From CAVQMB01 sp963713445 (GTDB taxonomy: Bacteria > Pseudomonadota > Gammaproteobacteria > Competibacterales > Competibacteraceae), in the NCBI GenBank assembly GCA_963713445.1, contig CAVQMB010000016.1, positions 1-39,384 on the forward strand: a DNA stretch of 39,384 nt, written 5' to 3'. Below the pieces are notes generated by a model. That model was not told the origin of the DNA and searched no databases. It saw only the letters and a program-made list of their open reading frames with translations. Made by a program: the position numbers and the translations under genes. Numbering within the stretch: the first letter of the stretch is position 1; the number at the start of each line of letters is the position of its first letter. Below are positions 24,726 through 34,349 of this stretch, piece after piece.

Positions 24726-27134
24726 TCAAGCCAGCAGACAGCGCCGTTGGGGATCGTATAGCGGCCGTTGCTGGAGGGTCGCCGGGTGGAGTTCGCAGAA
24801 GGCCTCCACGGACCACCCATCGGGGCCGGTTTCCGCGCTGGGTACGTAGCCCAGGACGATGCTCTTGCCGACGGTATGACCGTAGCCGGCGCTGCTGGCG
24901 ACACCGACGATGCGGCCGTTGTGCAGAATGGCTTCGCCGCCGAACACCGGTACGTAGCCGTCGATGGTGAAGCACTTCAAGCGCTGGTCGGGCCCTCTCG
25001 CGCGCACCCGTTGCAGCGCGTCGCGGCCGATGAACTCGCCTTTGTCGAGTGCCACGCAGAAACCCAGGCCGGCGTGGTACGGCGTGTAATCGGGTGTGAT
25101 GTCAGCGCTCCAGTAAAGGTAGCGCTTCTCCAGCCGCAGCCCTTCGACCGCGCGATAGCCGACATCGGCAACGCCCAGGTCTGCGCCGGCGGCGCGCAGT
25201 GTCTCGTAGACGTGCCCTGCGTAGTCCACCGGCAGGTGGAGCTCCCAGCCAAGCTCACCCAGGTAGCTGACTCGCAGGGCCAGCACCGGGCCGTAGCCGA
25301 CGACCAGTTCGCGGGCCTGCATGAACGGAAACGCGGCATTGCTGATGTCGCTATCGCAGACTCGGGCCAGCAGTTCGCGGGCAAGCGGGCCACACAGGTT
25401 GATGCAGGCCCGCTCTGAGGTGACTTCGCGCAACTGTACCGAGCTGTCCGCGGGCAGATTGGCGCGCAGCCAGCCGCCGTCGTGGACCCCGAAGCCACTG
25501 CCGGTGACCAGATAGAAACGGTCGTGGGCCAGCCGGGAAACGGTGAGGTCACACTCGATGCCGCCACGCGGGTTGCATAGCTGCGTGTAAACCACGGTGC
25601 CGGGTGGCCGGTCGATGTCATTGGCTGCCAGGCGCTGCAGCAGGCTGCTGGCACCCGGGCCGGTCAGCTCGAACTTGGCGAATGAACTGAAATCCAGCAG
25701 CGCCACCCGTTCCCTGACAGCGCGGTGTTCCTCGGCTACGGCTGCGAAGCTGTCGGGGCGGTCGAAGGTCGGGTGCTCGACCGGCTCGACCCCTGCTGGC
25801 GCGAACCAGTTGGGCCGTTCCCAGCCGAATTTGGTGCCGTAGACCGCCCCCCGCGACCGCAACAGGTCATACAGCGGACTGCGACGCGTGCCGCGGGCCG
25901 ACTGCGCTTCGCCGCCGGGTGGGTGGAGTCGGTAGTAGGCGCCGTAACTTTCGACACAGCGGGCGGCCAGGAAACGCCGGCGACTGTGGATGGGGCCGAA
26001 GCGGCGGATGTCGAACGCCCACAGGTCCATGCCCGGGTCGCCTTCCGCGATCCATGCCGCCATCGTCCTGCCAGCGCCGCCGGCTGCCGCGATGCCAGCT
26101 GTGAAACCACAGGCGACATAGAAGTTGTCCAGCTCGGGTGCCAGGCCCATCACCGGCTCGCCGTCGGCTGAAACCGGAATCGGACCGTTGATCAGGGTCT
26201 TGATTCCCACCTTGCCCAGTGCCGGGATGCGTTCAGCGGCGCTGACCGCGATCTGCTCGAAGCGGTCGAAGTTGGATGCCAGTAACTCGCGGCCAAAGGC
26301 AGGTGGAATCCCGCCTTCGCCAAAGGTGACCGTGTCCGCCTCCCAACCACCCAGAGCGAAGCCCCCCACTTCGGGTTTGAGGTAGAAATTATGGTCGGGG
26401 TCGCGCAACGTCGGCAGATTTGCGGTTACCCCGGTGATCCGGTCGGTGACCACGTACTGGTGTTCCACGGCGCCGGCGGGAATGGCGACCCCTGCCAGCT
26501 CCCCGATTTCCCTGGCCCAGATGCCGGCGGCGTTGACGACGACTTCGGCTTGCACAGTGCCATGATCGGTGATCACGGCAGTTGCCCGCCGGTTTTTGAT
26601 GGCGATTCCGGTAACGCGCACGCCCTCGTGAAAGCGGGCGCCACCGCTGCGGGCACCCTTAACCAGCGCCTGGGTCAGACTGCTGGGGTCGATGTGGCCG
26701 TCACTGGGGATCCACGCAGCCCCGACAACACCGTCCAGTGTGATCAGTGGAAACCGTTCCCGGGCTTCCTGCGGCGTCACCAGATGCAGTTCGAATCCGA
26801 AGCTGCGGGCCGTGGTCGCAGTACGCTTGATTTCCTGCCAGCGGCTTTCGGATGACGCCAGACGCAGGCTGCCGACGGGGTGCCAGTCGACCGCCTGGCC
26901 GGTCTCCGCCGCCAGCCGGTCGTACAGCTCGACACTGTGCTGCATGAGCCGGGTGAGATTGCGTCTGGAACGGAGTTGGCCGACCAGTCCGGCGGCGTGC
27001 CAGGTGGAACCGTGGGTGATGCCGTTCTTCTCCAGCACCATGACGTCGCGCTTGCCCAGTCGGGTCAGGTGGTAGGCGATGCTGGCGCCGATGGCACCGC
27101 CGCCGATGATGACGATTTCTGCGTGGGTGTTCAT
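24726..27134 (-). CDS. Dimethylglycine/sarcosine dehydrogenase-like FAD-folate enzyme
   Basis: The 802-residue enzyme would oxidatively remove a methyl group from dimethylglycine, sarcosine or a similar N-methyl amine. The N-terminal DAO domain has GGGAIG at residues 11-16. GSTWHAAGL places H46 where the histidine is covalently bound to FAD in mammalian DMGDH. A central FAO-M region and a C-terminal GcvT (tetrahydrofolate-binding) domain follow, with its GWELHLP, YRAVEGLRLEK and GYGHTVGKS blocks. Length matches the family. It is paralogous to the preceding frameshifted gene, which shares the same domains in the same order. Electrons probably go to ETF in the cytosol. Confidence 0.9.
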   Translation of the reverse strand: MNTHAEIVIIGGGAIGASIAYHLTRLGKRDVMVLEKNGITHGSTWHAAGLVGQLRSRRNLTRLMQHSVELYDRLAAETGQAVDWHPVGSLRLASSESRWQEIKRTATTARSFGFELHLVTPQEARERFPLITLDGVVGAAWIPSDGHIDPSSLTQALVKGARSGGARFHEGVRVTGIAIKNRRATAVITDHGTVQAEVVVNAAGIWAREIGELAGVAIPAGAVEHQYVVTDRITGVTANLPTLRDPDHNFYLKPEVGGFALGGWEADTVTFGEGGIPPAFGRELLASNFDRFEQIAVSAAERIPALGKVGIKTLINGPIPVSADGEPVMGLAPELDNFYVACGFTAGIAAAGGAGRTMAAWIAEGDPGMDLWAFDIRRFGPIHSRRRFLAARCVESYGAYYRLHPPGGEAQSARGTRRSPLYDLLRSRGAVYGTKFGWERPNWFAPAGVEPVEHPTFDRPDSFAAVAEEHRAVRERVALLDFSSFAKFELTGPGASSLLQRLAANDIDRPPGTVVYTQLCNPRGGIECDLTVSRLAHDRFYLVTGSGFGVHDGGWLRANLPADSSVQLREVTSERACINLCGPLARELLARVCDSDISNAAFPFMQARELVVGYGPVLALRVSYLGELGWELHLPVDYAGHVYETLRAAGADLGVADVGYRAVEGLRLEKRYLYWSADITPDYTPYHAGLGFCVALDKGEFIGRDALQRVRARGPDQRLKCFTIDGYVPVFGGEAILHNGRIVGVASSAGYGHTVGKSIVLGYVPSAETGPDGWSVEAFCELHPATLQQRPLYDPQRRCLLA

Positions 27135-27167
27135 TTGATCGGCGGTTTCACTGGTTAGGGATGAGTG

Positions 27168-27216
27168 GTCAGTTTTAAGTTGTCAGTGATCAGTCGTCAG
27201 TTGTCAGCGATCAGTT
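27168..27216. repeat. Degenerate heptamer array, GTCAGTT type
   Basis: Seven 7-base units run head to tail with the consensus GTCAGTT: GTCAGTT, TTAAGTT, GTCAGTG, ATCAGTC, GTCAGTT, GTCAGCG, ATCAGTT. The reverse complement, AACTGAC, differs from the unit of the array at 27276-27349 by one base, so the two arrays face each other. It resembles the intergenic TAACTGA heptamers described in marine Beggiatoaceae. Confidence 0.8.
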
Positions 27217-27275
27217 ATTGGTAAAGAAGCCTGCGTGTAAGGTTGCTTTCTGTCATGAATTCATCGACCCTTCAT

Positions 27276-27349
27276 TAACAACTAACAACTAACAACTAAC
27301 AACTAACAACTAACAACTAACAACTAACAACTAACAACTAACAACTAAC
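27276..27349. repeat. Tandem TAACAAC heptamer array
   Basis: Ten perfect TAACAAC units plus a partial TAAC run from 27276 to 27349. On the minus strand the first unit supplies the TAG stop of the upstream dehydrogenase gene, so the array starts at its very end, and the odd unit length places stops in all frames. Perfect identity suggests recent slippage expansion. There are no spacers, so it is not a CRISPR. Confidence 0.95.
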
Positions 27350-29790
27350 TCTTCACCCTCTCCATCCCGGGGTCATAGAGCGGCTTCAGGTGCAACTCGC
27401 AGGGGACGCGCTCGGTCGCCACCTCCAGTTCGTAACGTCCGGCTTGCAGCCATTCCCGGGTGACGCCCGCCGGGTTACGCGTGTAGCCGTAGCCGATGTT
27501 GCGGTTTACCGTGTAGCCGAAGCCGGCACTGGTGAGCCAGCCGACCCGCTCCCCGTTGCGGTAGATGGTCTCGCGGCCCAGCAGTACCACATTGGGATCG
27601 GCAACGGTAAAGCAGACCAGACGTTTCGTGAGCGGTCGGGCACGTTGTTCCATCAGTGCCTCGCGGCCCAGGAAGGCGGTGTTCTTGGCGAATTTGACGG
27701 CCCAGCCCAGGCCCGCTTCCAGCGGCGTGTGATCCGGACCGAGATCCGACCCCCAGGCACGGTAGCCTTTCTCCAGTCGCAGGCTCTCGATGGCGCGGTA
27801 GCCCGCGTTGACGATGCCGTATGGTTCGCCGGCCTGCATCAGGGCGCCATAGACGGCCCCGGCGAATTCGGTGGGTACGTGGAGTTCGTAGCCGAGTTCG
27901 CCCACATAGGTGACCCGCAGGGCACGGATCGGTGCCCCGGCTAGCGGGATGATACGCAGAGTGGCGAATGGGAAGGCCGCATTGGACACGTCGGCATCGG
28001 TGGCCGCCGCGAGTACCGCGCGCGATTTTGGACCCATCAGCGACAGCACGGCGTAAGCGGACGTGACGTCGATCAGCGCGGCCGCCTGGTCACGACCGAT
28101 ATGGCGGCGTATCCAGTCGCTGTCATGGGTGGCGAAGCCGGTGCCGGTGACAATATAGAAGCGGTCTTCGGCCAGCCGCGATATCGTGAGGTCACACTCG
28201 ACGCCACCACGGCTGTTAAGCATCTGGGTGTAGACGACACTGCCTGTCGGCCGGTCGATGTCGTTGGCGCAGATCCAGTCCAGCGCGGGTCCCGCGTCGC
28301 GGCCGACCAGCTCGAATTTGGCGAACGAGCTCTGGTCGAACAGCCCGACCCGTTCGCGGACGGCGCGATGTTCGGTGCCGACATGCCCGAACCAGTTCTG
28401 GCGCCCGAAGGAGTAGTGGTCGCACAGCCTCTACTCCGGCCGGCGCGAACCAGTTGGGCCGTTCCCACCCGAGCTTTTCGCCGAAGCAGGCCCCGCTGTT
28501 CCGCAGCCGCTCGTAGAGCGGCGAACGCCGCAGCGGCCGGCCGCTGGAATGCTCCTCGAACGGCCAGCTCATGGTGTAATGCTTGCCGTACAATTCCAGC
28601 GTCCGGGTGCGTACCCAGCCGCGATCGCGGTGATGTGGCCCGAACCGGCGGATGTCCACCGGCCACAAGTCGTAAGGCGGCTCGCCGCCGATGACCCACT
28701 CCGCCAGTGCTTTGCCGGCCCCGCCGGCCGAGGCGATGCCGAAGGCGTTGAAGCCGGCGGCGACAAAGTAGCCCGGCTGCTCCGGCGCTTCGCCGAGGAT
28801 GAACAGGCCGTCCGGCGTGAAGCTTTCCGGACCGTTCAGTAACTGCTTGATGCCCGCTTTTTCCAGCGCCGGCACCCGCGGCAGGGCGAGTCGCATGAGC
28901 TGTTCGAAATGGTCCCAGTTCGAGTCGAGCAGATCGAAATGGAAACCCGCGGGGATTCCCTCCAGCGCCCACGGCAGTGGATCGGGTTCGTAACCGCCCA
29001 TCACCAGACCGCCGACTTCCTCCTTGTAGTAGGTCAGCCGGTCGGGATCGCGCAGGGTCGGAAGATCGCGGGTGACACCGTCGATCGGCTCGGTGATCAG
29101 ATACTGATGCTGAACCGAGACCAGCGGCACATTGACACCGGCCAGGCGGCCGAATTCACGCGCCCACTGTCCGCAGCAGTTGACCACTACTTCACAGGCG
29201 ATGTCGCCCAGAGCGGTTTGCACTGCGGCAATTCTGCCGTCGCGAACGGTTACGCCGGTGACGGCACAGTCCTCGACGATCCGCGCGCCGTGCCGCCGGG
29301 CACCGCGCGCCAGAGCCTGGGTGATGTCCGATGGATTGGCCTGGCCGTCGGTCGGCAGGAAAGCCGCGCCGACCACGTCGGAAACGTCCATCAGTGGCCA
29401 CAGATCCAGTGCTTCCCGCGGAGTTAACAGATGCATTTCCAGGCCGAAGCTGCGGGCCGTGGTCGCCTGCCGCTTGAGCTCGGTCATACGTTCGTCGGTA
29501 CAGGCCAGTCGCAGGCCGCCGTTCATCTTCCAGCTGGTGGCCTGGCCAGTCTCCTCTTCCAGCGAGCGGTAGAGTTCCACGGACTGGCCCAGCAACTGGG
29601 TAATGCTGGCGGAACTGCGTAGCTGCCCCACCAGCCCGGCGGCGTGGAAGGTGCTGCCGCTGGTCAGCTTGGCACGTTCCAGCAGCAGCACATCCGTCCA
29701 GCCAAGCCGGGCCAGGTGATAGGCGGTGGCACAGCCCACTATGCCACCGCCGACGACAATCGCGCGTGCCTGGGTCGGCAACCGACTCAT
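27345..29790 (-). pseudogene. Second dimethylglycine/sarcosine dehydrogenase-like gene, one frameshift
   Basis: Two frames join to make one protein of about 815 residues. The first, from the ATG at 29790, contains GGGIVG at residues 14-19, GSTFHAAGL with H49, and the central region through NWFAPAGVEA. One extra base near 28419-28432 shifts the frame, and the downstream frame continues with DHYSFGRQNWFGHVG, then the GcvT-type YRAIESLRLEK and GFGYTVNRN blocks. Domain order is that of the paralogue at 24726-27134, to which about half the residues match by eye. The indel may be a sequencing error, because the downstream protein is otherwise intact. The gene ends inside the TAACAAC array and lies 46 bases after the permease gene. 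Confidence 0.83.
28410..28437. repeat. Inverted repeat at the frameshift site
   Basis: GGAGTAG (28410-28416) and CTACTCC (28431-28437) are perfect inverted copies with a 14-base loop, and the single-base frameshift of the dehydrogenase gene falls inside it. Either a hairpin has caused a base-calling slip, or the structure has a biological part to play. Confidence 0.5.
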
Positions 29791-29836
29791 AGGGCAGTCG
29801 CCGTGCAAGGGCGGTTGCCGCGCGTCACTGATGTAC

Positions 29837-31470
29837 TCATTCCGGCGGAATCTCGCGGAACGCGAATGCCACGTCGATGCCGCGCGCCTTCTGCGTCCAT
29901 TTGGCGATCAGATACCAGACCACGGCGACCAGGAACACGGCGAGCACCACCGTATAGGCCAGTTGACTGGTGAGGCCGAGCACCGGATAGAGCATGAACA
30001 TCATCACCATGCTGCCGCCCAATACGAAGCCGATCAGGCCGAGCACGGTGACCAGCGGCACGTTGCCGAGTCTTGTAGGCGGCGCCGGGTGAGGCTTGGT
30101 AAAGCTCGGGTGCCCGGTATGGCAACAACGCACCGGCCAGGCAGGTGACCACAAACACATAGCCGCAGGCGAAGGTGACGCCCAGGGTCAGCGCGGTCCA
30201 CTGCCCCCAAAGGTTGTACACCAGAATCACCGGTATGCTCGCCAGGAAGTACACCAGATGCGCGTTGACGGGGGTGTGGTATTTCTCCGACACGCGGCTG
30301 ACCCATTCCGGCAGCAGCCGGTCCAGCGACATCGCCACCATGACCCGCGTCATGCCGATATAGCAGTTGTTGACGATCTGGAACGAATTCAGGATGTAGC
30401 CAAGACCGATGATGATGACGATGAGCGGGCTTGCCGACAATGCCATGGCGACGATGTTGGGCCACAGATAGATGCCCTTGAAGGTGCCTTGGGCGAGTCC
30501 CGACCAGTAGCCGGCGCCTGCGACATACAGGAACTTGGTACCGATGGCGTGCTCGAAGGCAACCGCCAGAACCGCCAGCAGTATGCCGGTGGCGATCAGC
30601 GAGCCGATGATGATGATGACCTGACTGCGGAACGAACGCGCGTTCTTGATCTCGCCGTTCTGCTGTGCGCTGTAGGTGGCCCATTGCAGCGAGGTCCACG
30701 CAATCGGGCGCGATCAGCAGGGTGCTGAGCAGGCTAAAACTCGGATGCAGGTTGATCTTGGCCTTCTGGGCCGCATCGATGGCCGTTTGGTAGAAATCCG
30801 GCTTGCCGCCCGAGGCCACCACGAACGCGTTGATCTTGTGCATGAACAACTCGGGTGAGGCCCGGAACAACACCACCAGCATGACCACGAACGCCAGCAG
30901 CGTGCCGTACCACATGACGTACTGGAACCGGACATAGTTCTTGAAGCCGCTGACCAGCAGCAGCATGGCGGCGAGCGCGTTCAGTATGCTGATGATAACG
31001 ATACCGGTGGCGCCCGTGCACCAGATCCCCAGCGCGGTCAGTCCGGCGCTGTGCAGGGTGGCGCCGAGGCCCAGGAACAGGGGGGCGAAGCCGAGATAGG
31101 CCAGCAGCCAGCCGGACAGCGCAACCCATTGCAGGATCCAGATGACATAACCTGACATCACTACCGAGAAGGCGACGCCGCCACCGAACACCCTGCTCTG
31201 GAAGACGTAGTCGCCGCCCGATCGGGGCAGTGCGGTGGACAGCCAGACGTAGGCGAAGGCGATCGGAATTTCGATCAGCATGGCCAGCAGGATGCCCCAC
31301 ACCAGCTGACCTCCGGGCAAAGCCCCTGGTGCCCACAAATAGGTCCAGGGGAAGATCAGGCCCATGGTCAGGATGTTGTAGACGAATGCCGAATACGGCG
31401 ACATAACGCGCACCAGGCCGGAGGCGCGTCGGGTAAAGACTTCAGGCTTTGCTACGTCGGAGGTTGCCAT
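29837..31470 (-). pseudogene. APC-family amino acid permease, two frameshifts
   Basis: Three frames join into one membrane protein of about 544 residues with about 12 helices and the APC pattern (LWAPGALPGG, GGDYVFQSRVFGG, YVIWILQWVA). The frame changes at about 30706, where one C too many turns a CCG ATT into CCC GAT, and again at about 30070, where an extra A precedes CTC GGC AAC. After each, the expected sequence resumes (IAWTSLQWATYSAQQNGE, then LGNVPLVTVLGLIGF). GGGGAG lies six bases before the ATG at 31470. It probably imports an amino acid or amine for the two dehydrogenases that follow on the same strand. Confidence 0.85.
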
Positions 31471-31582
31471 CGCGTTCTCCCCGTTGATTGTTATACCAGC
31501 CGCGGTCAGCCAATACCGCACTGGCTGATTCGGCCCTCGCACTGCGGTTAATGGAGCCGTTCCTCTGGTGATTGCCGCCGGT

Positions 31583-32587
31583 TTAACCGGTGGTCAGTTG
31601 GTAACCCGCAACCTTGTCGCGCGCCAGGGTTATCAGACAGCCGCGCAGCACCCCTTCACCGTATTCGCTGCCCGGATTGGTGGAGACCGTGCGTCCCATG
31701 TGGATCACGCCCGGCGATTCGTGAATGTGGCCGTGCAGGCTCAACAACGGCTGATAGCGTTCAATGGCATCGCGCACCGCGCGGCTGCCAGCGCCGTACA
31801 GCACCACTTCGCCGGCCTTGGAAATCTGCTTGGGCGGATCGCTTTCCCAATCCAGCATGGGACAGGTATCCAGAGTCGAGTCGACCGGCGGTACGTGGAT
31901 ATTGAATATGCAGTGCGCCGGATCGTCCACCTGTACCGCCATCTCCTCGATCATCACGGCGAGCTGGTCGTCGCTGACCTCGCGCGGTGTGTGCCACGGT
32001 GTCGGATTGCTGTAACCGACACTGATCATGTTGTGGTGGTCATCGACCTGGACTACCTTGCCTTCACACAGGAACACCGAGTCGGTGCCGCCGCGGTCAA
32101 GCAGTTCCAGAACTTCGGTGTAGTCATCGTTGCCGCCCGTGACGTAGCACTTGATGCCGGTGCCGGCGAGGCGCTGCTCGGCCAGATCGATCCAGGATTC
32201 GAGCCTTTCCCGGGCAAGCTTATGGAACAGCTCCTCGACCCGCTCCGGGTCGGCCTGAATGTGCTGGAACTCCTCTGGCTCCATGATGCAGCTGTAATAT
32301 CCCAGCGTACCGAGGCGTTCCCGTAGGCGCTCGAGATCACCCGCGCTTTCCAGGTACTCGGTCTTGCCCATCAGCCGCACCCGATAACGGCTGTTGCCCT
32401 CGTGGATGATCGGGATGGTGAGCTTGCCGACGATGTCGCCGCCCAGCACCAGCACGTCGGCCTGATAGAACTTGGCGGCGTTGAGAAACTTGCGGAAGGT
32501 TCGTTCCGAACCGTGCAGGTCGGTGCCAAAGAAAATCCGTGTGGTTTTACTTTGGTCCCTGGTACGGCGCTTGCCGAATCCAAACAT
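31583..32587 (-). CDS. Calcineurin-like metallophosphoesterase
   Basis: The 334-residue phosphoesterase has the metal motifs in order: FGTDLHGS (D23, H25), LGGDIVG (D51), GGNDD, FNIHVPP and LHGHIHES. The third motif usually reads GNHD, so the histidine is replaced by Asp here; several archaeal and bacterial MPE groups also have this change. The substrate is unknown and could be a nucleotide, phosphodiester or phosphoprotein. A 26-base gap separates it from the DeoR regulator gene, with which it is probably co-transcribed. Confidence 0.87.
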   Translation of the reverse strand: MFGFGKRRTRDQSKTTRIFFGTDLHGSERTFRKFLNAAKFYQADVLVLGGDIVGKLTIPIIHEGNSRYRVRLMGKTEYLESAGDLERLRERLGTLGYYSCIMEPEEFQHIQADPERVEELFHKLARERLESWIDLAEQRLAGTGIKCYVTGGNDDYTEVLELLDRGGTDSVFLCEGKVVQVDDHHNMISVGYSNPTPWHTPREVSDDQLAVMIEEMAVQVDDPAHCIFNIHVPPVDSTLDTCPMLDWESDPPKQISKAGEVVLYGAGSRAVRDAIERYQPLLSLHGHIHESPGVIHMGRTVSTNPGSEYGEGVLRGCLITLARDKVAGYQLTTG

Positions 32588-32613
32588 GATTGTCCTCCGT
32601 CGGCTGGCAAGGG

Positions 32614-33444
32614 TTAGGGGCCGGAGCGAGCCAGCCGCAGGGGTGCATTGTCCGCCCGGGGGGTCCGGGCCAGGTGCACTTTGATGCCGTTAGTCTCAAG
32701 CGCCTCGCGGGCCGAGTCGGCGAAACCGTCATCTGTCACTACGGCTTGAATCTGATCGATTGACGCTACCTGGTAATTGGAGACCACTCCCCATTTACTG
32801 TGGTCTGCCAGTACGATCACCGGGCCGTGGGTTCGCTCGATCATGACCCGGGCGATGTCAGCCTCGGGTGCGGTAGGAGTGGTGCAACCGTGACGCAGGC
32901 TGATGCCGTCGACGCCAATGAACGCCTTGCTGGCATAGATCCGGTTGAGCATGCCGAGCGCATCAACACCCGCAACCGAGTCCGAGCGGTAGCGGAACGT
33001 GCCGCCCAGCAGTATGAGCTCGATATCCAGTCCGGCCTCGCGCGCTTCCTGGGTTGCGCGTACATTATTGGTGACCAGGGTCAGGTCGCGGACATCGCGC
33101 AGATGGCTCACCAGCTGGGTGGCCGTAGTGCCACTGTTGACAAAGATGATGTCGCCGTCTTCCACCAGACCTGCGGCACAGATGCCGATCCAGCGCTTTT
33201 CCTGGGGATGGGACTGGGCGCTGGAGGTGTATTCGGGTTCCTGGGCCAGGCGCTGATTGAATATGGCGCCGCCATGGGTACGCTCCAGCAGGCCGCGCGC
33301 GTCCAGTTCCTCCAGGTCCCGGCGCACGGTTGCCTCGGAAACCCGCAGCATTTCCGCCAGGCTGGTGTTCTGCACGACATGCTGCCGCGTGAGATGTTCC
33401 AGGATACGCTTGTGTCGTTGTGCTGGAATGAGTTTGCGGGTCAT
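32614..33444 (-). CDS. DeoR-family transcriptional regulator
   Basis: The 276-residue repressor has an N-terminal helix-turn-helix (RILEHLTRQHVVQNTSLAEMLRVSEATVRRDLEEL, ending RTHGGAI) and a DeoR C-terminal sugar-phosphate sensor domain with FVNSGTTATQL, LTLVTNN and KAFIGVDGIS. DeoR effectors are usually phosphorylated sugars, so the linked phosphoesterase may act on the effector or the target pathway. Its promoter has TTGCAA and CATACT 17 bases apart, with a near-palindrome over the -35, so autoregulation is likely. Confidence 0.9.
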   Translation of the reverse strand: MTRKLIPAQRHKRILEHLTRQHVVQNTSLAEMLRVSEATVRRDLEELDARGLLERTHGGAIFNQRLAQEPEYTSSAQSHPQEKRWIGICAAGLVEDGDIIFVNSGTTATQLVSHLRDVRDLTLVTNNVRATQEAREAGLDIELILLGGTFRYRSDSVAGVDALGMLNRIYASKAFIGVDGISLRHGCTTPTAPEADIARVMIERTHGPVIVLADHSKWGVVSNYQVASIDQIQAVVTDDGFADSAREALETNGIKVHLARTPRADNAPLRLARSGP

Positions 33445-33495
33445 GCAGACGGCTCAGATGGTTAAAATGCGCAAATTCGATCAATATTTGTCGCG

Positions 33496-33543
33496 AGTAT
33501 GGTCATTCGTGTTTAAATTTGCAAGATATCAAACTTGACAAAT
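33496..33543 (-). promoter_or_regulatory. DeoR-gene promoter and operator candidate
   Basis: On the minus strand TTGCAA (33519-33524) and CATACT (33496-33501) are separated by 17 bases. The arms ATTTGCAAG (33517-33525) and CTTGACAAAT (33534-33543) form an imperfect inverted repeat with one bulged base. It covers the -35 and could also control the divergent nucleotidyltransferase gene. Confidence 0.5.
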
Positions 33544-33554
33544 AGCGATCCGAA

Positions 33555-34337
33555 ATGAAAAACGAATCTACGCCACCGTTGTCATCGGACCAGGGCACCC
33601 GTGCTGCCGCTGAAGCCCACCGCGTGGCCACAGCGCTGGCCGAAGCAGGTATTACGTTACGGCTGGTGGGGTCGCTGGCCGTCTTGCTGCGGTGCCCCGG
33701 ACATGCCGAGCTCAGTGCTCAGGGGCGCGAGTACAAGGACATCGATTTCGCCGGCTACGCCCGCCACGCGGCCCAGGCCCGTGAGGTATTCGATAGTCTG
33801 GGCTACGCCGAGGATCGCGAGGTGTTTGTGGTGAGCGAAGGACGGCGGGCGATTTTCGAGAGTCGCAGCGACCCGCTGCACATCGACGTGTTCTACGAGG
33901 TACTGGATTTCTGCCACAAGATACCGCTGGCCGGGCGACTGGAAGCCGATTTGGTGAGTCTGCCGCTGGCTGAACTGCTGCTGAGCAAACTGCAGATCGT
34001 CCAGATCGGTGAGAAGGATCTGCTCGATAGCATCATTCTGCTGCTGGAACATGCGCTGGCTGACGCTGATGCTGACGCGATCAATGTCGGGCATGTGGCC
34101 GGATTATGCGCGGCCGACTGGGGCCTGTGGCGTACCGTGACCATGAATCTCGACAAGGTGCTGCAGCTCGCGGCGAGTGTGCCCCAGTTCGACGAACCAC
34201 AACAGCGGCGTTTGGGGTCTCAGGTGGAAACGCTGCTGGCACGCATCGGAGCGGAACCAAAACCGCTGGCGTGGCGCCTGCGGGCCAGGGTCGGTGACCG
34301 GGTCAAGTGGTATCGGGATGTCGAGGAAGTGCGCTGA
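33555..34337 (+). CDS. Nucleotidyltransferase-fold protein
   Basis: The 260-residue product resembles a minimal nucleotidyltransferase. LRLVGSLAVLLRCP is the strand-turn-helix with the GS motif, and KDIDFAGYAR carries the two acidic residues (D-x-D) near residue 58. A third conserved acidic position may be the D of PLHIDVFYEVL. The remainder is helical, with LPLAELLLSKLQIVQI and a 60-residue acidic/helical tail. AbiEii-type toxins and aminoglycoside adenylyltransferases share this fold. I see no antitoxin-like partner, so its target is unknown. It is divergent from DeoR and convergent with the kinase gene. Confidence 0.68.
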   Translation: MKNESTPPLSSDQGTRAAAEAHRVATALAEAGITLRLVGSLAVLLRCPGHAELSAQGREYKDIDFAGYARHAAQAREVFDSLGYAEDREVFVVSEGRRAIFESRSDPLHIDVFYEVLDFCHKIPLAGRLEADLVSLPLAELLLSKLQIVQIGEKDLLDSIILLLEHALADADADAINVGHVAGLCAADWGLWRTVTMNLDKVLQLAASVPQFDEPQQRRLGSQVETLLARIGAEPKPLAWRLRARVGDRVKWYRDVEEVR

Positions 34338-34349
34338 CCCGGTGTGGTG

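Noticed and set aside
27168..27349. CRISPR array
   Set aside because: Units are seven bases and contiguous with no spacers.
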